From Kineosporia rhizophila (GTDB lineage: Bacteria > Actinomycetota > Actinomycetes > Actinomycetales > Kineosporiaceae), in assembly GCF_021277265.1 (NCBI RefSeq), contig NZ_JAJSOH010000032.1:1-64000 (forward strand): a stretch of DNA of 64,000 nucleotides, read 5' to 3'. Made by a program: the position numbers and the translations under genes. Shown in pieces: positions 52,798 to 62,387 of the stretch. The first letter of the stretch is position 1, and every line of letters begins with the position of its first letter. The notes under the pieces were generated by a model. It saw nothing but the letters and a program-made list of their open reading frames with translations, ran no database searches and had not been told where the DNA came from.

Positions 52798-53429
52798 GCC
52801 GGCCTGGGTTCTTCCTCACCGTCGATGGCCCTGGTGGCATCGGTAAACCCACCACCGTGGCCGCCGTCGCCCGGCGCCTGCGGGCGGCCGGGCACACGGC
52901 CGCCGAACCCTCCCCACAGTCCGCTCGGAAAGGTCACCCGCAGCCTGGCCGACGAGGTGCACGGCCACGCCCTGGCCCTGCTGGTCGCCGCCGACCGCCG
53001 ACACCACCTGAGCACCGAGATCCGCCCTCATCTGCAGCAGGGGCACACCGTGGTGTGCGACCGGTACCTGGCCTCCAGCCTGGTCCTGCAGCGCTGGACG
53101 GCGTCGACCTATGCCTCATCCAGACCGCCAACGCAGACATCGACCTGCCCGACCTGGCCGTCATCCTCACCGCCGACGCCGACCTCATCACGGCCCGGCT
53201 CACCGCCCACCACCGCTTCGAACGCGACCCCGGCAACGTCCAGCGCGAACTGGACCTCTATCAGGAGGCCGCCCGTATCCTGGCCGGCCTGCCTCTCACC
53301 GTGGCCCACGTCGATGCCGGTGCGTCAGGCCCCGACGAAGTCACGGCCGCGATCGTCCACAACAGCGGCCTGCTCTCCGCTACGGTCGCTCCGACCCGCT
53401 CTGCCCCCGATCCTGGACACAGCCCATGA
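52794..53429 (+). pseudogene. Thymidylate kinase-like gene with two frameshifts
   Basis: Together three segments make a thymidylate kinase: FFLTVDGPGGIGKPTTVAAV (P-loop, first frame), then LADEVHGHALALLVAADRRHH and VVCDRYLASSLVLQ in the next frame from about 52905, then GVDLCLIQTANADIDLPDLAV and the LID-like stretch back in the first frame from about 53100. The P-loop reads GKPTT where the family has GKSTT, a change that should harm phosphate binding. Two compensating shifts plus this change point to an inactive gene. The ATG of the following gene overlaps its stop. Confidence 0.75.
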
Positions 53430-53507
53430 CCGACAGCACACAGCACACAGCCCACCAGCACCAGCACCAGCACCAGCACCAGCGACGCGGCCGGGCCGGT
53501 CATCGAT

Positions 53508-53948
53508 GTGCACCTGATTCTGCGCGACGGCGACAAGATCCTGCTGTCCCAGCGCGGCGGCCCCTACGGATACGGCCAGTGGCACGCACCCTCCGGCAAA
53601 CTCGACCCAAGCGAGCCACTCACCGTGGCCACCGCACGAGAGGCCTACGAGGAAACCGGCGTCATCGTCGACCCCGAGCACATCCGCCTCGTCCACACCG
53701 TGCACCACCATCAAGGCAGCGGCGCCCGCGACCGCATCGGCTTCTTCTTCGAAGCCACCGAATGGCAGAACGACCCGGTGAACCGCGAACCCGAAAAATG
53801 CCTACAACTCCAGTGGTTCACGATCCACGACCTCCCCCAGGAACTGATTCCTTACCCGGCAGCCGGCCTGAGGGGATACCTTGACAGCGGCCCCGGCCTC
53901 ACCATCCATGGATGGTCAGACCACGAGGGTTCATCTTCCGCAATGTGA
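53508..53948 (+). CDS. NUDIX hydrolase
   Basis: A 146-residue NUDIX protein that would hydrolyse a nucleoside-diphosphate-linked substrate. The Nudix box is complete: G30, E36, R44-E45, E48-E49 and G51. GTG at 53508 is used. An ATG at 53426, overlapping the kinase stop, lies 82 bases upstream in a different frame; between them are five CACCAG hexamers. A single-base frameshift may have separated the original start from the domain. Beside a thymidylate-kinase-like gene it could have served nucleotide metabolism of a phage or element. Confidence 0.82.
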   Translation: MHLILRDGDKILLSQRGGPYGYGQWHAPSGKLDPSEPLTVATAREAYEETGVIVDPEHIRLVHTVHHHQGSGARDRIGFFFEATEWQNDPVNREPEKCLQLQWFTIHDLPQELIPYPAAGLRGYLDSGPGLTIHGWSDHEGSSSAM

Positions 53949-54165
53949 TCCGGGGATCCGAACAGCGTCACGTCGCCTTGTGCCGAGTCCGACTTTCTTC
54001 CGCCTGTACGGCTGGCGGACGGCCCCCGACTCATCGCGGTCGGCTCACCGAACCTGAACACCGATCAGGTAGCCAACGAGCCCTTGCCGCTGCGACAGGA
54101 GAACGCTCCCATGAGCCACGACGGTCGATCAGGCATCGACAGCGATGCTCAAGGGCCCCTTGTGC

Positions 54166-54307
54166 CTGGCAGGGGCGCTCGCCACGCTCTGCGCTCCTGC
54201 GCCGAGGGCCTTGGGCCTTGTCTTTCACGTCCGTGGCGGCATCGGTCCACGCCCTGGCTTCGGGTGCCTCGTGGCTCGATGCGATGCTGAGGGCGCGGCG
54301 GAAGTCG
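54166..54307 (-). pseudogene. Degraded copy of the 3' part of the 411-residue gene
   Basis: The minus strand reads DFRRALSIASSHEAPEARAW, then TDAATDVKDKAQG, which matches DFRRALSIESSHEASEARAW, TDAATDVKDKALG in the 411-residue protein encoded at 62388-63623. DNA identity is high over about 110-140 bases, then the frame breaks. Nothing else of that gene is seen here. A short plus-strand coiled-coil scrap (TTRIEQLEAKNAELVE, to 54448) follows and may come from an IS66-type gene. Confidence 0.75.
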
Positions 54308-54556
54308 GCACCGACCGACGGCCAGGGCTCAGCGCAGCAGGACGGTGACGCAGTCGGCGGCCGGCCATCTCTGCGGTGGGGACGACCGGCGGGAACCACC
54401 ACCCGGATCGAGCAGCTGGAGGCCAAGAACGCCGAGCTGGTCGAGTAACAACGGGGTTACCGCACACTTACGTTCGGGACCCGGCAGACGATCACGTTCT
54501 GCGCAGGACGTTCATCGTCGTCCGGCCGGGTCCCGTCCGATGTTCGGGACGCGCGA

Positions 54557-55438
54557 TCAGGGAACCTTGATGTCCTCGAACCGCTCCGCGCGCGTGATGG
54601 CCTCGATCGCCGCCACATCGTCGGCCTGGCTCAACGCGTCAGCCAGCGCAGCCAGGCCCGGGTGGTCACCGAACCGGGTGCGCATCAGAGCGAGCAGGGT
54701 TCGGGCCTGGCCCTCTCGTCGGCCTTCTTGGCGGCCCTCCTGGCGGCCTTCTTGGCGGCCGCGGTTCCTGAGGACCTGGGCCCAGTCGGACTCGCTGTAG
54801 AAGTCCGCGGTCTCCTCGACGGTCATCTTGGTCTCCTTTCGGATCTGGTCAATGGTAGGGCGGTCGAGCACGATGCGGGCAAGTTCGAGGGTGGCCTCGA
54901 CCAGGGCTGAGCGGCGATTTGGTGGTTCTTTCCGGATTTGGAGCAGGGCCTGAGCGAGGCGGTGCTGGCGCGCGGAGGTACTGCCCCTGGTGAGGACGGC
55001 CATGGGTGCCAGGGCCGAGTCCGCCAGGAGAACCTGTGGGTCGGCGTCGCGGACGTGGACGGTGCGCAGGCCGAGTCGAAAGCCTGACTCCGGGTCGTCG
55101 AGATCTCGCAGGGAACCCTCGCCAAGGACGATCGCGATCTGCGTGACCTGATCGCCGGCATAGCGGCGCATGATCTGTGCTCGGTAGCCCAGCATCCGGA
55201 CGGGGACGTCTGCTGCTGGGCGGACCATGTACTCCATGTGGAGTAGACGGCCAGGGCTGATCCGGGCCAGAAGGTCGGTGTAAAGGGTTTCGCTGGGGAA
55301 GTTGCCGGCAACGAACTGCGGCTTGCCCTCCAGCGTGACTCCCAACCAGTCGCAGAAGCCGGGAAAGTTGCCCTCTTCGACGATCCTGCGCATCATCCGG
55401 TCGTAACGCGGGCCTCCGCGCTCAGGGTTCTGGGTCAT
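54557..55438 (-). CDS. Rpn-like PD-(D/E)XK nuclease family protein
   Basis: A 293-residue protein with an N-terminal region (about 1-180) like Rpn recombination-promoting nucleases/putative transposases (an early DWLGVTLEGKPQ, LLHMEYMVR strand, GYRAQIMRRYAGDQVTQIAIVLG), then a helical part and a run of RQEG units (about 230-245) that form a charged helix, and a short domain at the end. The active-site acids cannot be assigned with certainty. The ATG at 55438 is used; the upstream frame is open but poor. Such genes are common in mobile or decaying regions. Confidence 0.6.
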   Translation of the reverse strand: MTQNPERGGPRYDRMMRRIVEEGNFPGFCDWLGVTLEGKPQFVAGNFPSETLYTDLLARISPGRLLHMEYMVRPAADVPVRMLGYRAQIMRRYAGDQVTQIAIVLGEGSLRDLDDPESGFRLGLRTVHVRDADPQVLLADSALAPMAVLTRGSTSARQHRLAQALLQIRKEPPNRRSALVEATLELARIVLDRPTIDQIRKETKMTVEETADFYSESDWAQVLRNRGRQEGRQEGRQEGRREGQARTLLALMRTRFGDHPGLAALADALSQADDVAAIEAITRAERFEDIKVP

Positions 55439-55615
55439 CAGGCGGCCTCGGCATTGCGGGGACGATGACAACGCTGAGCGGCGCCGGCCGCTGGCAGGCC
55501 AGGCCTGGAGACGATGCACTCCGGACCGAAAACTGGTCGACGAGGGACGGGTACCGCCGGGTCCTGATCAAGGGGCCGTGAATTAGTGCTCACGTCGTGG
55601 AGACATCGAGGGGTC

Positions 55616-55798
55616 ATGGCTGTGAATCTCACGACGACTACCGTACGGATTCTCCGTTCTGATGAGGTGATATCCGAAGTCCAGTGCAGTGAGCGTGCGC
55701 TCAATGATCTTTTCGTTGTTCTCGACGGTTCGGATGGAGTCCTGATTGAGGAGGACGTGTTGCCGGGGCCGCTCCCACATTCCGTCGGCGCCCTGTGA
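55616..55798 (+). CDS. Possible small protein, 60 aa
   Basis: A 60-residue frame (NLTTTTVRILRSDEVISEVQ, SERALNDLFVVLDGSDGVLI) with natural composition and an ATG start. Its last codons overlap the IS5 remnant, so it may be the surviving first part of a longer gene. No family is known to me. Confidence 0.4.
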   Translation: MAVNLTTTTVRILRSDEVISEVQCSERALNDLFVVLDGSDGVLIEEDVLPGPLPHSVGAL

Positions 55799-55975
55799 CG
55801 GCAGTCGTTCGTGGGTGGTCCTGCAGGGCCGTGGTGTTCGGGCAGGTGACGCCAAAGGCGCACCGGGGCGTTCGTTCCACAGGGTTGCGTTGAGCACCCG
55901 CCGGTGCGATCTCCTCGCGGTTACGTCCCGGAAGCAGCAGAGGCTCGATGACGGCCCAAGCCCTGTCCCTCAGTT
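55740..55975 (-). pseudogene. IS5-family transposase remnant (N-terminal domain)
   Basis: On the minus strand, ELRDRAWAVIEPLLLPGRNR in one frame and RRVLNATLWNERPGAPLA, then TTHERLPSQGADGMWERP in the next, match the first 80 residues of IS5-family transposases (DxxWxxIxPLLP, NGILWRLRTGAPWR, RFRRW.ADGTWERI). It is a different IS from that at 17.2 kb. The catalytic domain is missing. Confidence 0.7.
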
Positions 55976-56029
55976 CCCCGCGCTCAACCGCGAATTCGCC
56001 TTTTGCATAAGATCATTGACAAGGATCCG

Positions 56030-56430
56030 CGGTCACGGCGCCGGTGAACTCGCCGCCGCGCTCGGACTGCAGGTGGTCTTGACCACGGTGTGGCCTCGGC
56101 GGTGCGGGTGGCCACCGCGGCGTCGATGGCCCGGGCGGCCGTGGGTGCGTCAAAGTGGTCGTTTGATGGCGTAGCCCAGGACGCGTCGGAAGTGTCGTCC
56201 CGGATCGCGCACAGGAACGTGTCGCCTTCACCGCACGTCAGATACGTGATGTCGGTGAGCCATGCGGCCTTCAATCGTCCCTGGTGGAACTGCCGCAGGA
56301 TCAAGTCGGGCGGGAACGAGGCGTCGGGATCCTGCACGGTGGTGCGAACTGCGAACGTGCGGGGCTGATGCCCTCGATCCCGATCGCGGCCATGATTGCC
56401 GCAACGGTCTCGGGGGTTCACAAGCTCACC
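56030..56430 (-). pseudogene. IS3-family OrfB remnant
   Basis: Minus-strand pieces read TVAAIMAAIGIEGISP, then FAVRTTVQDPDASFPPDLIL, WLTDITYLTCGEGDTFLCAI and SERGGEFTG, in shifting frames. These are the HTH-linker and rve-domain motifs of IS3 OrfB (W.TDITYL..GEG..YL..., HSDRGSQYTS). At least two frameshifts are present and the end is missing. Confidence 0.75.
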
Positions 56431-56471
56431 GCGAACGCGGCCACCGATCCGCCCGCCACGCCCGGTCGTCG

Positions 56472-56635
56472 CAATCGTCCACTTTGGGTGACTTGCGGAT
56501 TGATTGCTCGCCGTTCTCGATGCGAGACGACTTAGCTCTGGACCCGATCAGTTCCAGGTCCAGGTGACGCAGTCCGTTCTGCTCACGTAGGGAGCGCAGT
56601 TGACGACCCAGCGCCTTGCGCGTCCGATAGCTCAT
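56472..56635 (-). pseudogene. N-terminal fragment of an XRE-type regulator
   Basis: MSYRTRKALGRQLRSLREQN, then GSRAKSSRIENGEQSIRKSP resembles the helix-turn-helix of Xre/DUF5753 regulators (RRLGRELRRLREAAGLT ... WSRSKVSRIENG). The middle helix is shortened. The frame runs into the IS3 remnant, which probably cut off the rest. Confidence 0.55.
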
Positions 56636-57229
56636 CGTTTTCCCCTGCCGGCCCGCCGTTGGTTTGCGCTTCTGGCTCCATCGCTGGACACGGCCGAAAT
56701 GTTGAGACGGCGTGCTGTTGCAGCACGGAGACCTGCGCAAAGGTAATCTGGCCAGACAGTGTTGGTTCGGATAAACCGTTCTCTCATCGGTTAAGCCTTG
56801 GTCAAAGTTGCGCGCACGACGTGCAGACTGGAACGCGGGGGGCAGTCCGAGGCGTGTCATGCCGACCGGTCGCAGTCTGCTAGATCCGCAACTTGCGGCA
56901 GGTCGCAATTGACTGCCCGTCGTTCAGGTCCGTGCCCCGGATCAGCTGATGCCTACGCTCCTGTGAATCTTGGTGAAAAATATATCTTCTGGGATCGCTG
57001 CGGCAGCACTTTCCGAGATGGGGATGATTTACAGCGAACGTAGCCTTCGTCCTCAGGCTCGGATTCCGGCCGATCCCGACAGCAAGGTGCCGGGCCGGGG
57101 ACCAGACCCGTGCCGGGCGGACTACTGGTGCAGGCGCGTATTCCACCTGACGCCTATCGCTGACCCTCTCGGTCAGGTGTGCGGGGCGGCGTCCTCGGTA
57201 CGCCTGGACGGCTCCCTTAAAGTGCGGTG

Positions 57230-57742
57230 ATGAAGGTTCCGATCGTTGGAGAGCCAACCGCCGATCCCCTCGCGCTGGATGGGGTGCTGGCCGGGGCCCG
57301 GAGCGTGCGTGTCATCCCCCGCGGGTTCCTGGTCTACGACCGGGATCCCGAACGGGTTCCGGGACCGACGGGTTCGAAGACGGTGGTTTTCAGCGACGAT
57401 GTGCTCGTCGAGGTTCACGACGACGAGGCGGCGCAAGGACTGCGCCGCGCCCTCGCCGTAAGTAGTTTGAGTGACTTCGCCTGCATGTGCGCCGGCGACC
57501 TGGCTCTGGAGTTCCTCGACGCAGGGGGCGAGCACCTCACTGTGGTGCGGGTCGACCACCCAGGCAGTATCGGATGGGCACGGTGGCAGGGGGAGGCGCG
57601 GGTGCGTGACCCGGCAGCGCTCCAGGGGTGGCTCAGTTCACACATCGCGCCGGACGCTCAGCCGCGACCTCGCTCCCGACGGAAGAAGCCGCGGTGGAGT
57701 GTTAAGCAGCGCGCGGTAAGTTGTCGGGAAGATAGGCCATGA
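57230..57742 (+). CDS. Hypothetical protein, 170 aa
   Basis: A 170-residue soluble protein that I do not recognise. Its even strand pattern (VRVIPRGFLVYDRDPERVPG; VVFSDDVLVEVHDDEAA; LALEFLDAGGEHLTVVRVDH) and basic C-terminus suggest a real gene. The start is ATG 57230 (GTG 57227 also possible). No ribosome binding site is clear, so the transcript may be leaderless. It stands alone between IS remnants and the DUF262 cluster. Confidence 0.6.
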   Translation: MKVPIVGEPTADPLALDGVLAGARSVRVIPRGFLVYDRDPERVPGPTGSKTVVFSDDVLVEVHDDEAAQGLRRALAVSSLSDFACMCAGDLALEFLDAGGEHLTVVRVDHPGSIGWARWQGEARVRDPAALQGWLSSHIAPDAQPRPRSRRKKPRWSVKQRAVSCREDRP

Positions 57743-58173
57743 TCGCTCGCTGTGTCCTGCGGGCGGGGTTGAACTTTTCGAGGTACCACTTATGGCCCCG
57801 GCGAGAGTCCATCCCGCATGAAGCGCAGCAGCGGCGCAGACCGTGGGCGTGGAGGCCCGCTGCCGGTCCCGATTATCCGTGGGTGTCGAGTTCGCATCTG
57901 ATGCCATTACGCCCAGGTCTGTGGAAGGACGCAAAGTGTGCGTCTCTGGGTGCATACCCCCGATCATGGCGTGTGGCCCTGGGGCTGACGTCGTGGTGGT
58001 TGTCGAGCCGGCCACCTTCCCGGATAAGGCGGGCCGCCGGGCGGGCTGTGCACAAGCCATACCCCGCGCGAAGCGCGCGAGCTGACTGGTGCACAGCAAG
58101 GCCTTGCCCTGCAGGTGACCCGGCGGAAGGCTGCTGTCAGGCACCTGACGCTAGCCGCGTAGGCGCGCGGCGA
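57743..58173. other. Gap of 430 bp without a supported gene
   Basis: Short open frames on both strands have no convincing composition. Only a CGCGCGAAGCGCGCG palindrome (about 58067-58081) stands out. It lies downstream of the DUF262 cluster, so it may be part of that cluster's terminator region. Confidence 0.4.
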
Positions 58174-60120
58174 TCACGCAGTCTGCCCGCTGAGCACGGT
58201 GGCTTCGTCAGCAGCGTCATCCATCTCGCTGTCGGCGTCTAGCTCCTCTGCATCGATGTCGTTGGGTGGCACGACGGCCCATCGCTGCAGCGCCCAGGCC
58301 CGGATCTGCTGCAGCCGCTGTTCGACAGTGGCCGGGGTCCAGGTCTCGTACAGGCTCCCAAGTTCCCGTTCACGGTTCAGGGCTGACGTGCCCAGGTAGC
58401 AAGGCTCGGCGGTGCCAAGGGATCCACGTTTCTGGGAGTACTCCTTGCGCCCGTACGACGAATTGTCGTAGGTGAGAACGAGGTTGCCGATGCCGTGGAC
58501 AAGACGTGAGTGGTTCTCGCCGAAGTCGACCAGCCACTGGCTGCCCTCTTCCGGGGTCTGGGGCAGGACGTGCTCGGTCGTCTTACGTCGTCCGGTCTGG
58601 ATGAAGTCGCGGAACGGGGCGATCTCCTTGTTGATCTCCAGCTCGTATTCGTAGAGAACGTACTTGTGGCTGCGCCGGTGGTACCAGTTCTTCTCGGGCA
58701 CGAACTCGGAGCTGACGGCCTCGTCCGGTGCCCAGTTCCAGATGCACGAGCGGATGGTCTCGAGGATCTCCTGGCGGTCGAGGCCTGAGTGCAGGTCGAA
58801 CGCAGCCTTGGCCAGGGTGGTCCGGCCGGCGTTGGTGCGGAACTGACAGATGGCGAACAGCCGCGCGGAGTAGGTCTCGCAGAGCTCGACGAGTTCGGCG
58901 TAGAAAGCACCGTCCTGCGGGTAGCGCAGCCGCGCGGCGAACATCAGGGGCCGGAAAGGGAACCAGACGTCGCCGCGGACCAAGGCGGCATTGGCGCGAC
59001 GGGCGCGGGCCGCATCGTGCTCGGTGAAGTCGTGGTACTTGGCGCCGTCGGTGTGCATGTCCCGCAGGAAGGCTGAGCACAGCTGCAGCGACCTCACGTA
59101 GTCGCTGACGTCGTCGTACAGCTCCTGCCAGGCCTTGCCGTAGTCGGCCTCGCTGGATTGCGCACCGGTCGACGTGAGGCGATCGGCGCTGGGCACGTAC
59201 TTGTGTCGCGGAAACCGGGCTTTGATCGAGGCGGTCCGCTTCCACTCGTTGGGCCGGTGGTCCTTGGTGGCCAGCCAGTGCGCGTTCAGCAGAGCGTCGT
59301 CGTCGACCGGCAGGCCGGCCAGATTGCCGAAGATGACGGACCAGGCCTGGTTGATCTTCTTGGCCAGGTCGTCGCTCTGCTGCGGGGAAATCTGCCGGGC
59401 CAGGTACAGCAGGTAGTTCTTGACCTTCTCCAGTTCGGACAGTGGTTGCCCGCGCTCGTTCAGCGTCTCGAAAAGCACTCCGACCTCGGCGTTCGACCTG
59501 ACCTCGTAGACCAGGAACCGCAGGCGGGAGTTCACCCGGGTGCGCAGATCAATCAGGCGCTTGACCTTGACCGAGTCGTCGACGTCGATGGTCAGGTCGG
59601 CGATCCGCGTGTCGAAGAAGCGGCGCGCCCGATCGAGGCGTCTTTGGCCCTCGGACAGCGACACTCCGTCCATCGGGTCCTCGCCCAGGATGATGTTGTC
59701 CCAGAACGAACCCAGGTCGCCGGCCAGCTGCAGCCGTCTGGTCCGGACGCCGCCGATCTGCACGGTCAGAAGCTTCCTGATGTCGCGGACGGCGTCGTCG
59801 GCCCCCTCGTCCGTGTCGACGTAGGCTTTGAGTGCTCGACGCACCCGGTCGAGGAGAAGCAGGCAAGTGGTCAGGCGTTGCTGCCCGTCCACCACTTCGT
59901 ACGTTCCCAGGTCTTCGCCGGAGGACGATTGCCGGGTCGGTTCCGTGGTGCGCTGCAGCACCAGGGTTCCGGCGTAGTGGCTTTCGGTGCCCAGGAGGTC
60001 GAGGTCGTCCCAAAGATCGCCTAGCTGCTTGTCTTCCCAGGCGTACGGGCGCTGGTAGTCGGCGATCTGGAGCAACTTCTCACTCAGCACTGTAGTGAGC
60101 GTGTTCAGTTGGTCGACCAT
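58174..60120 (-). CDS. DUF262/DUF1524 protein (GmrSD-like), 648 aa
   Basis: It fuses an N-terminal DUF262 domain (IADYQRPYAWEDKQLGDLW at 19-37; DGQQRLTT at 78-85, the ParB-like nucleotide-binding motif) to a C-terminal DUF1524 HNH-type nuclease domain (EHVLPQ with H517; GIGNLVLTYDNSSYG). This is the plan of GmrSD-type modification-dependent restriction enzymes, in which NTP hydrolysis drives cleavage of modified DNA. About 270 residues between them are helical and link the parts. It is the last gene of a minus-strand cluster, 53 bases after a second protein of the same type. Confidence 0.85.
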   Translation of the reverse strand: MVDQLNTLTTVLSEKLLQIADYQRPYAWEDKQLGDLWDDLDLLGTESHYAGTLVLQRTTEPTRQSSSGEDLGTYEVVDGQQRLTTCLLLLDRVRRALKAYVDTDEGADDAVRDIRKLLTVQIGGVRTRRLQLAGDLGSFWDNIILGEDPMDGVSLSEGQRRLDRARRFFDTRIADLTIDVDDSVKVKRLIDLRTRVNSRLRFLVYEVRSNAEVGVLFETLNERGQPLSELEKVKNYLLYLARQISPQQSDDLAKKINQAWSVIFGNLAGLPVDDDALLNAHWLATKDHRPNEWKRTASIKARFPRHKYVPSADRLTSTGAQSSEADYGKAWQELYDDVSDYVRSLQLCSAFLRDMHTDGAKYHDFTEHDAARARRANAALVRGDVWFPFRPLMFAARLRYPQDGAFYAELVELCETYSARLFAICQFRTNAGRTTLAKAAFDLHSGLDRQEILETIRSCIWNWAPDEAVSSEFVPEKNWYHRRSHKYVLYEYELEINKEIAPFRDFIQTGRRKTTEHVLPQTPEEGSQWLVDFGENHSRLVHGIGNLVLTYDNSSYGRKEYSQKRGSLGTAEPCYLGTSALNRERELGSLYETWTPATVEQRLQQIRAWALQRWAVVPPNDIDAEELDADSEMDDAADEATVLSGQTA

Positions 60121-60173
60121 GACCTGCTTCCTGTCCGTGGTTTTGCGCCCGGGCGGTGCGAGGGCTCAGCGGA

Positions 60174-62285
60174 TCACGCTGGAGTGCTGCGCAGGTCCTT
60201 CAACCGCCGCCCATCCGGCAACGACCAGAACCACCATCCGTTGGTGGGGCTCTTGCGCACATGCTTACCTGCGCCCGACGGAGTCGAGAAGGTCTGCCCG
60301 TCAAGCAAGATCCGGCCCTCTGCCGTGACGGTGCACGTCACGGCTCCCCAGCTTCCGGGCCGTGCGGTCAAGGTCGTCCCCGCGGGCAGCGCTCCAGAGG
60401 CAACCAATTCCTTCAGGCTTGCCTTGCTCTCCTCAGAGACGTCCCGATCGACTACCGCACCAGCGTGCCCGTCCGGCACCGGCCAGGTGAGGGCCAGCAG
60501 CTCGACCAGCCGGTGGGTGCGCTCGTCGATGAGGCTCTCGTCCCACCCGTTGATCGAGGACTTGTAGATCTCACGGTTCATCAGCAGGACGTCGTGCTTG
60601 TCGAGTTCGGTGCGCTTGCCGCCGTCACCGAGCCAGGGAGAGTTGGAGACGGATGAGTTCAGCCCGGTGGTGAGCAAGGTCAGGTTCCCGAGCCGGTGGA
60701 CGTGTGCGGCACGGTCGATCTCGGCGGCCAGATCCGGGACGGGCCAGTTTTTCTTCCAGGAACGGGGCAGCAGGTGCTCGATGGGGAGCCCGGTCCGACG
60801 CACTCGCGATCCCGTCTTGGAGGTTGCGGTTCCCGCGTAGCCGCGTAGAGCGTCCTCTGCTGCCTCGAGAAGCATGCGGAGCCGGCTGCGCTTGAGCCGC
60901 TGGTACACCGGTTCCTCAGCCAGCACCTTCTCCAGTTCGGCATCGCCCGGCCAGTAGGTGCTTTCGGCATTCTGGCGAGCGAGGAAGGCTTCCACACGTT
61001 GGGGGATTTTGTCAGCGCTGAGGCCCTGGCTCGACTGGATCAGGTCGGCGACGACGCGGCCGTGGTCGGCGGAGGTCAGGCGCAGCATCAGCCGGCGCAT
61101 GAGCCAGCTCTCCAGACTGCGCACCACGCGGCGAACGACCGGCTCCGGGTAGGCGCCGGCCGGCTCGGTGAGCCAGAGCAGAGCTGGCTTGAGCGCCTCG
61201 GTCTGGGCGGCCTGCATGCGGTAGAAGGCCATCTCCAGCGGGTCGAGGTCGCGGTCGGGGTCAGTGGCGTTCTTGGTCCAGGTCTCGTACTGGTTCGCCT
61301 GCGTACGGATCACGGTGAGCAGGTCGAACATGGAGGCCTTGGCCTCGTACTCGAGGTGGTGCTTGAACCGGGCGAATGTCGACTTGGGGCTGAGCTCCTC
61401 GCCGATGCGCGAGATCAGCCACTGGTTGAAGAACAGCGAGCTGCGGCTGACCAGGGTCCGCCCGACGCTGACCTCCTTCTCCCAGAACGCGGACTCGAAG
61501 GGCCACAGCTCGTTGTAGGCGTGCCGGATGTCCACGCCCTCGGCGGCCAGCCGCTGGAACACGAAGTTCTTGATCAGGTCGGCCGAGGTCAGGGGAGTGC
61601 CGCGAGCGTTGAGGGTCTCGAAGATCTCCTGGGAGTTCTCGTCGGCCTTGAGGTCGATCACCACCAGCTGCAACGACTGGGTCAGGACGGTGGTCAGTGT
61701 CTGAGCTCGCTGCTCGAGGCTGAAGGTGGAATAACCTGCGATCAGCCATTTCTCGACCTGGGCAGTGAAGAATCGGTGTGCCTGGGCGATGAGGGACGAG
61801 TGCCCGGTGAGGGTTTCGTAGGGGATCGGCGGGTCGGCCAACATGACCTCGTCGAAGACGGCCTGGTCCCGGTTGCTGTGTCGCAGCTTCAGGGGCACGT
61901 CGCTCGGGCCCAGGAAGTGAGCCTGGTTGTGGGTGAGGGCCTCGAGCTGTCCGCTGAGCTGGTCCTGCCCGTGTTCTTCACAGGCCACCCCAACAGCGTC
62001 GAAGAGGATTTGCAGGGTGGTAAGCCGCTGTTGGCCGTCGATGATCGACCAGCCTTGGAGTGTCCCGTGGGTGGTACCGATCGACTGGATGACGACCGCC
62101 CCGAGGAAATGGGTGGCCGACGATCCGAGGTGGTCGAGGTGGTGTTCGACCAGGCGGCGCACGTCCTGCCAGAGCGGGGCCCACTGCCCCTCCTCGTCCC
62201 AGACGTAGGGGCGCTGGAACAGAGGCACGACCAGCTGCTGCGGCATGCTGAAGATCGTCAGTGGCGTCCGAACGTGTGTGTCCAA
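60174..62285 (-). CDS. DUF262/DUF1524 protein (GmrSD-like), 703 aa
   Basis: It has the same two-domain plan as the next gene but is clearly diverged: VPLFQRPYVWDEEGQWAPLW (20-39), IIDGQQRLTT (81-90), C-terminal IEHLLPRSWKKNW with H504, HRLGNLTLLTTGLNSSVSN. A further tail (about 600-703) of strands and a basic end is present only here. Tandem DUF262 pairs are known in bacterial defence clusters. With the following gene it may form a two-component nuclease or recognise different modifications. Start ATG at 62285. Confidence 0.85.
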   Translation of the reverse strand: MDTHVRTPLTIFSMPQQLVVPLFQRPYVWDEEGQWAPLWQDVRRLVEHHLDHLGSSATHFLGAVVIQSIGTTHGTLQGWSIIDGQQRLTTLQILFDAVGVACEEHGQDQLSGQLEALTHNQAHFLGPSDVPLKLRHSNRDQAVFDEVMLADPPIPYETLTGHSSLIAQAHRFFTAQVEKWLIAGYSTFSLEQRAQTLTTVLTQSLQLVVIDLKADENSQEIFETLNARGTPLTSADLIKNFVFQRLAAEGVDIRHAYNELWPFESAFWEKEVSVGRTLVSRSSLFFNQWLISRIGEELSPKSTFARFKHHLEYEAKASMFDLLTVIRTQANQYETWTKNATDPDRDLDPLEMAFYRMQAAQTEALKPALLWLTEPAGAYPEPVVRRVVRSLESWLMRRLMLRLTSADHGRVVADLIQSSQGLSADKIPQRVEAFLARQNAESTYWPGDAELEKVLAEEPVYQRLKRSRLRMLLEAAEDALRGYAGTATSKTGSRVRRTGLPIEHLLPRSWKKNWPVPDLAAEIDRAAHVHRLGNLTLLTTGLNSSVSNSPWLGDGGKRTELDKHDVLLMNREIYKSSINGWDESLIDERTHRLVELLALTWPVPDGHAGAVVDRDVSEESKASLKELVASGALPAGTTLTARPGSWGAVTCTVTAEGRILLDGQTFSTPSGAGKHVRKSPTNGWWFWSLPDGRRLKDLRSTPA

Positions 62286-62387
62286 CTCGTGCCCCTCAAT
62301 TGCTCCGCCGGCCTCGACAGCACATGATGTCAGGCCAGTGGTGCTACGTAGGTGAGATGCGTCATCCAGTGCGAGGATTGAATGTGG

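Noticed and set aside
53449..53485. CACCAG hexamers as a phase-variation switch for the NUDIX gene
   Set aside because: The unit is six bases, so slippage cannot change the reading frame.
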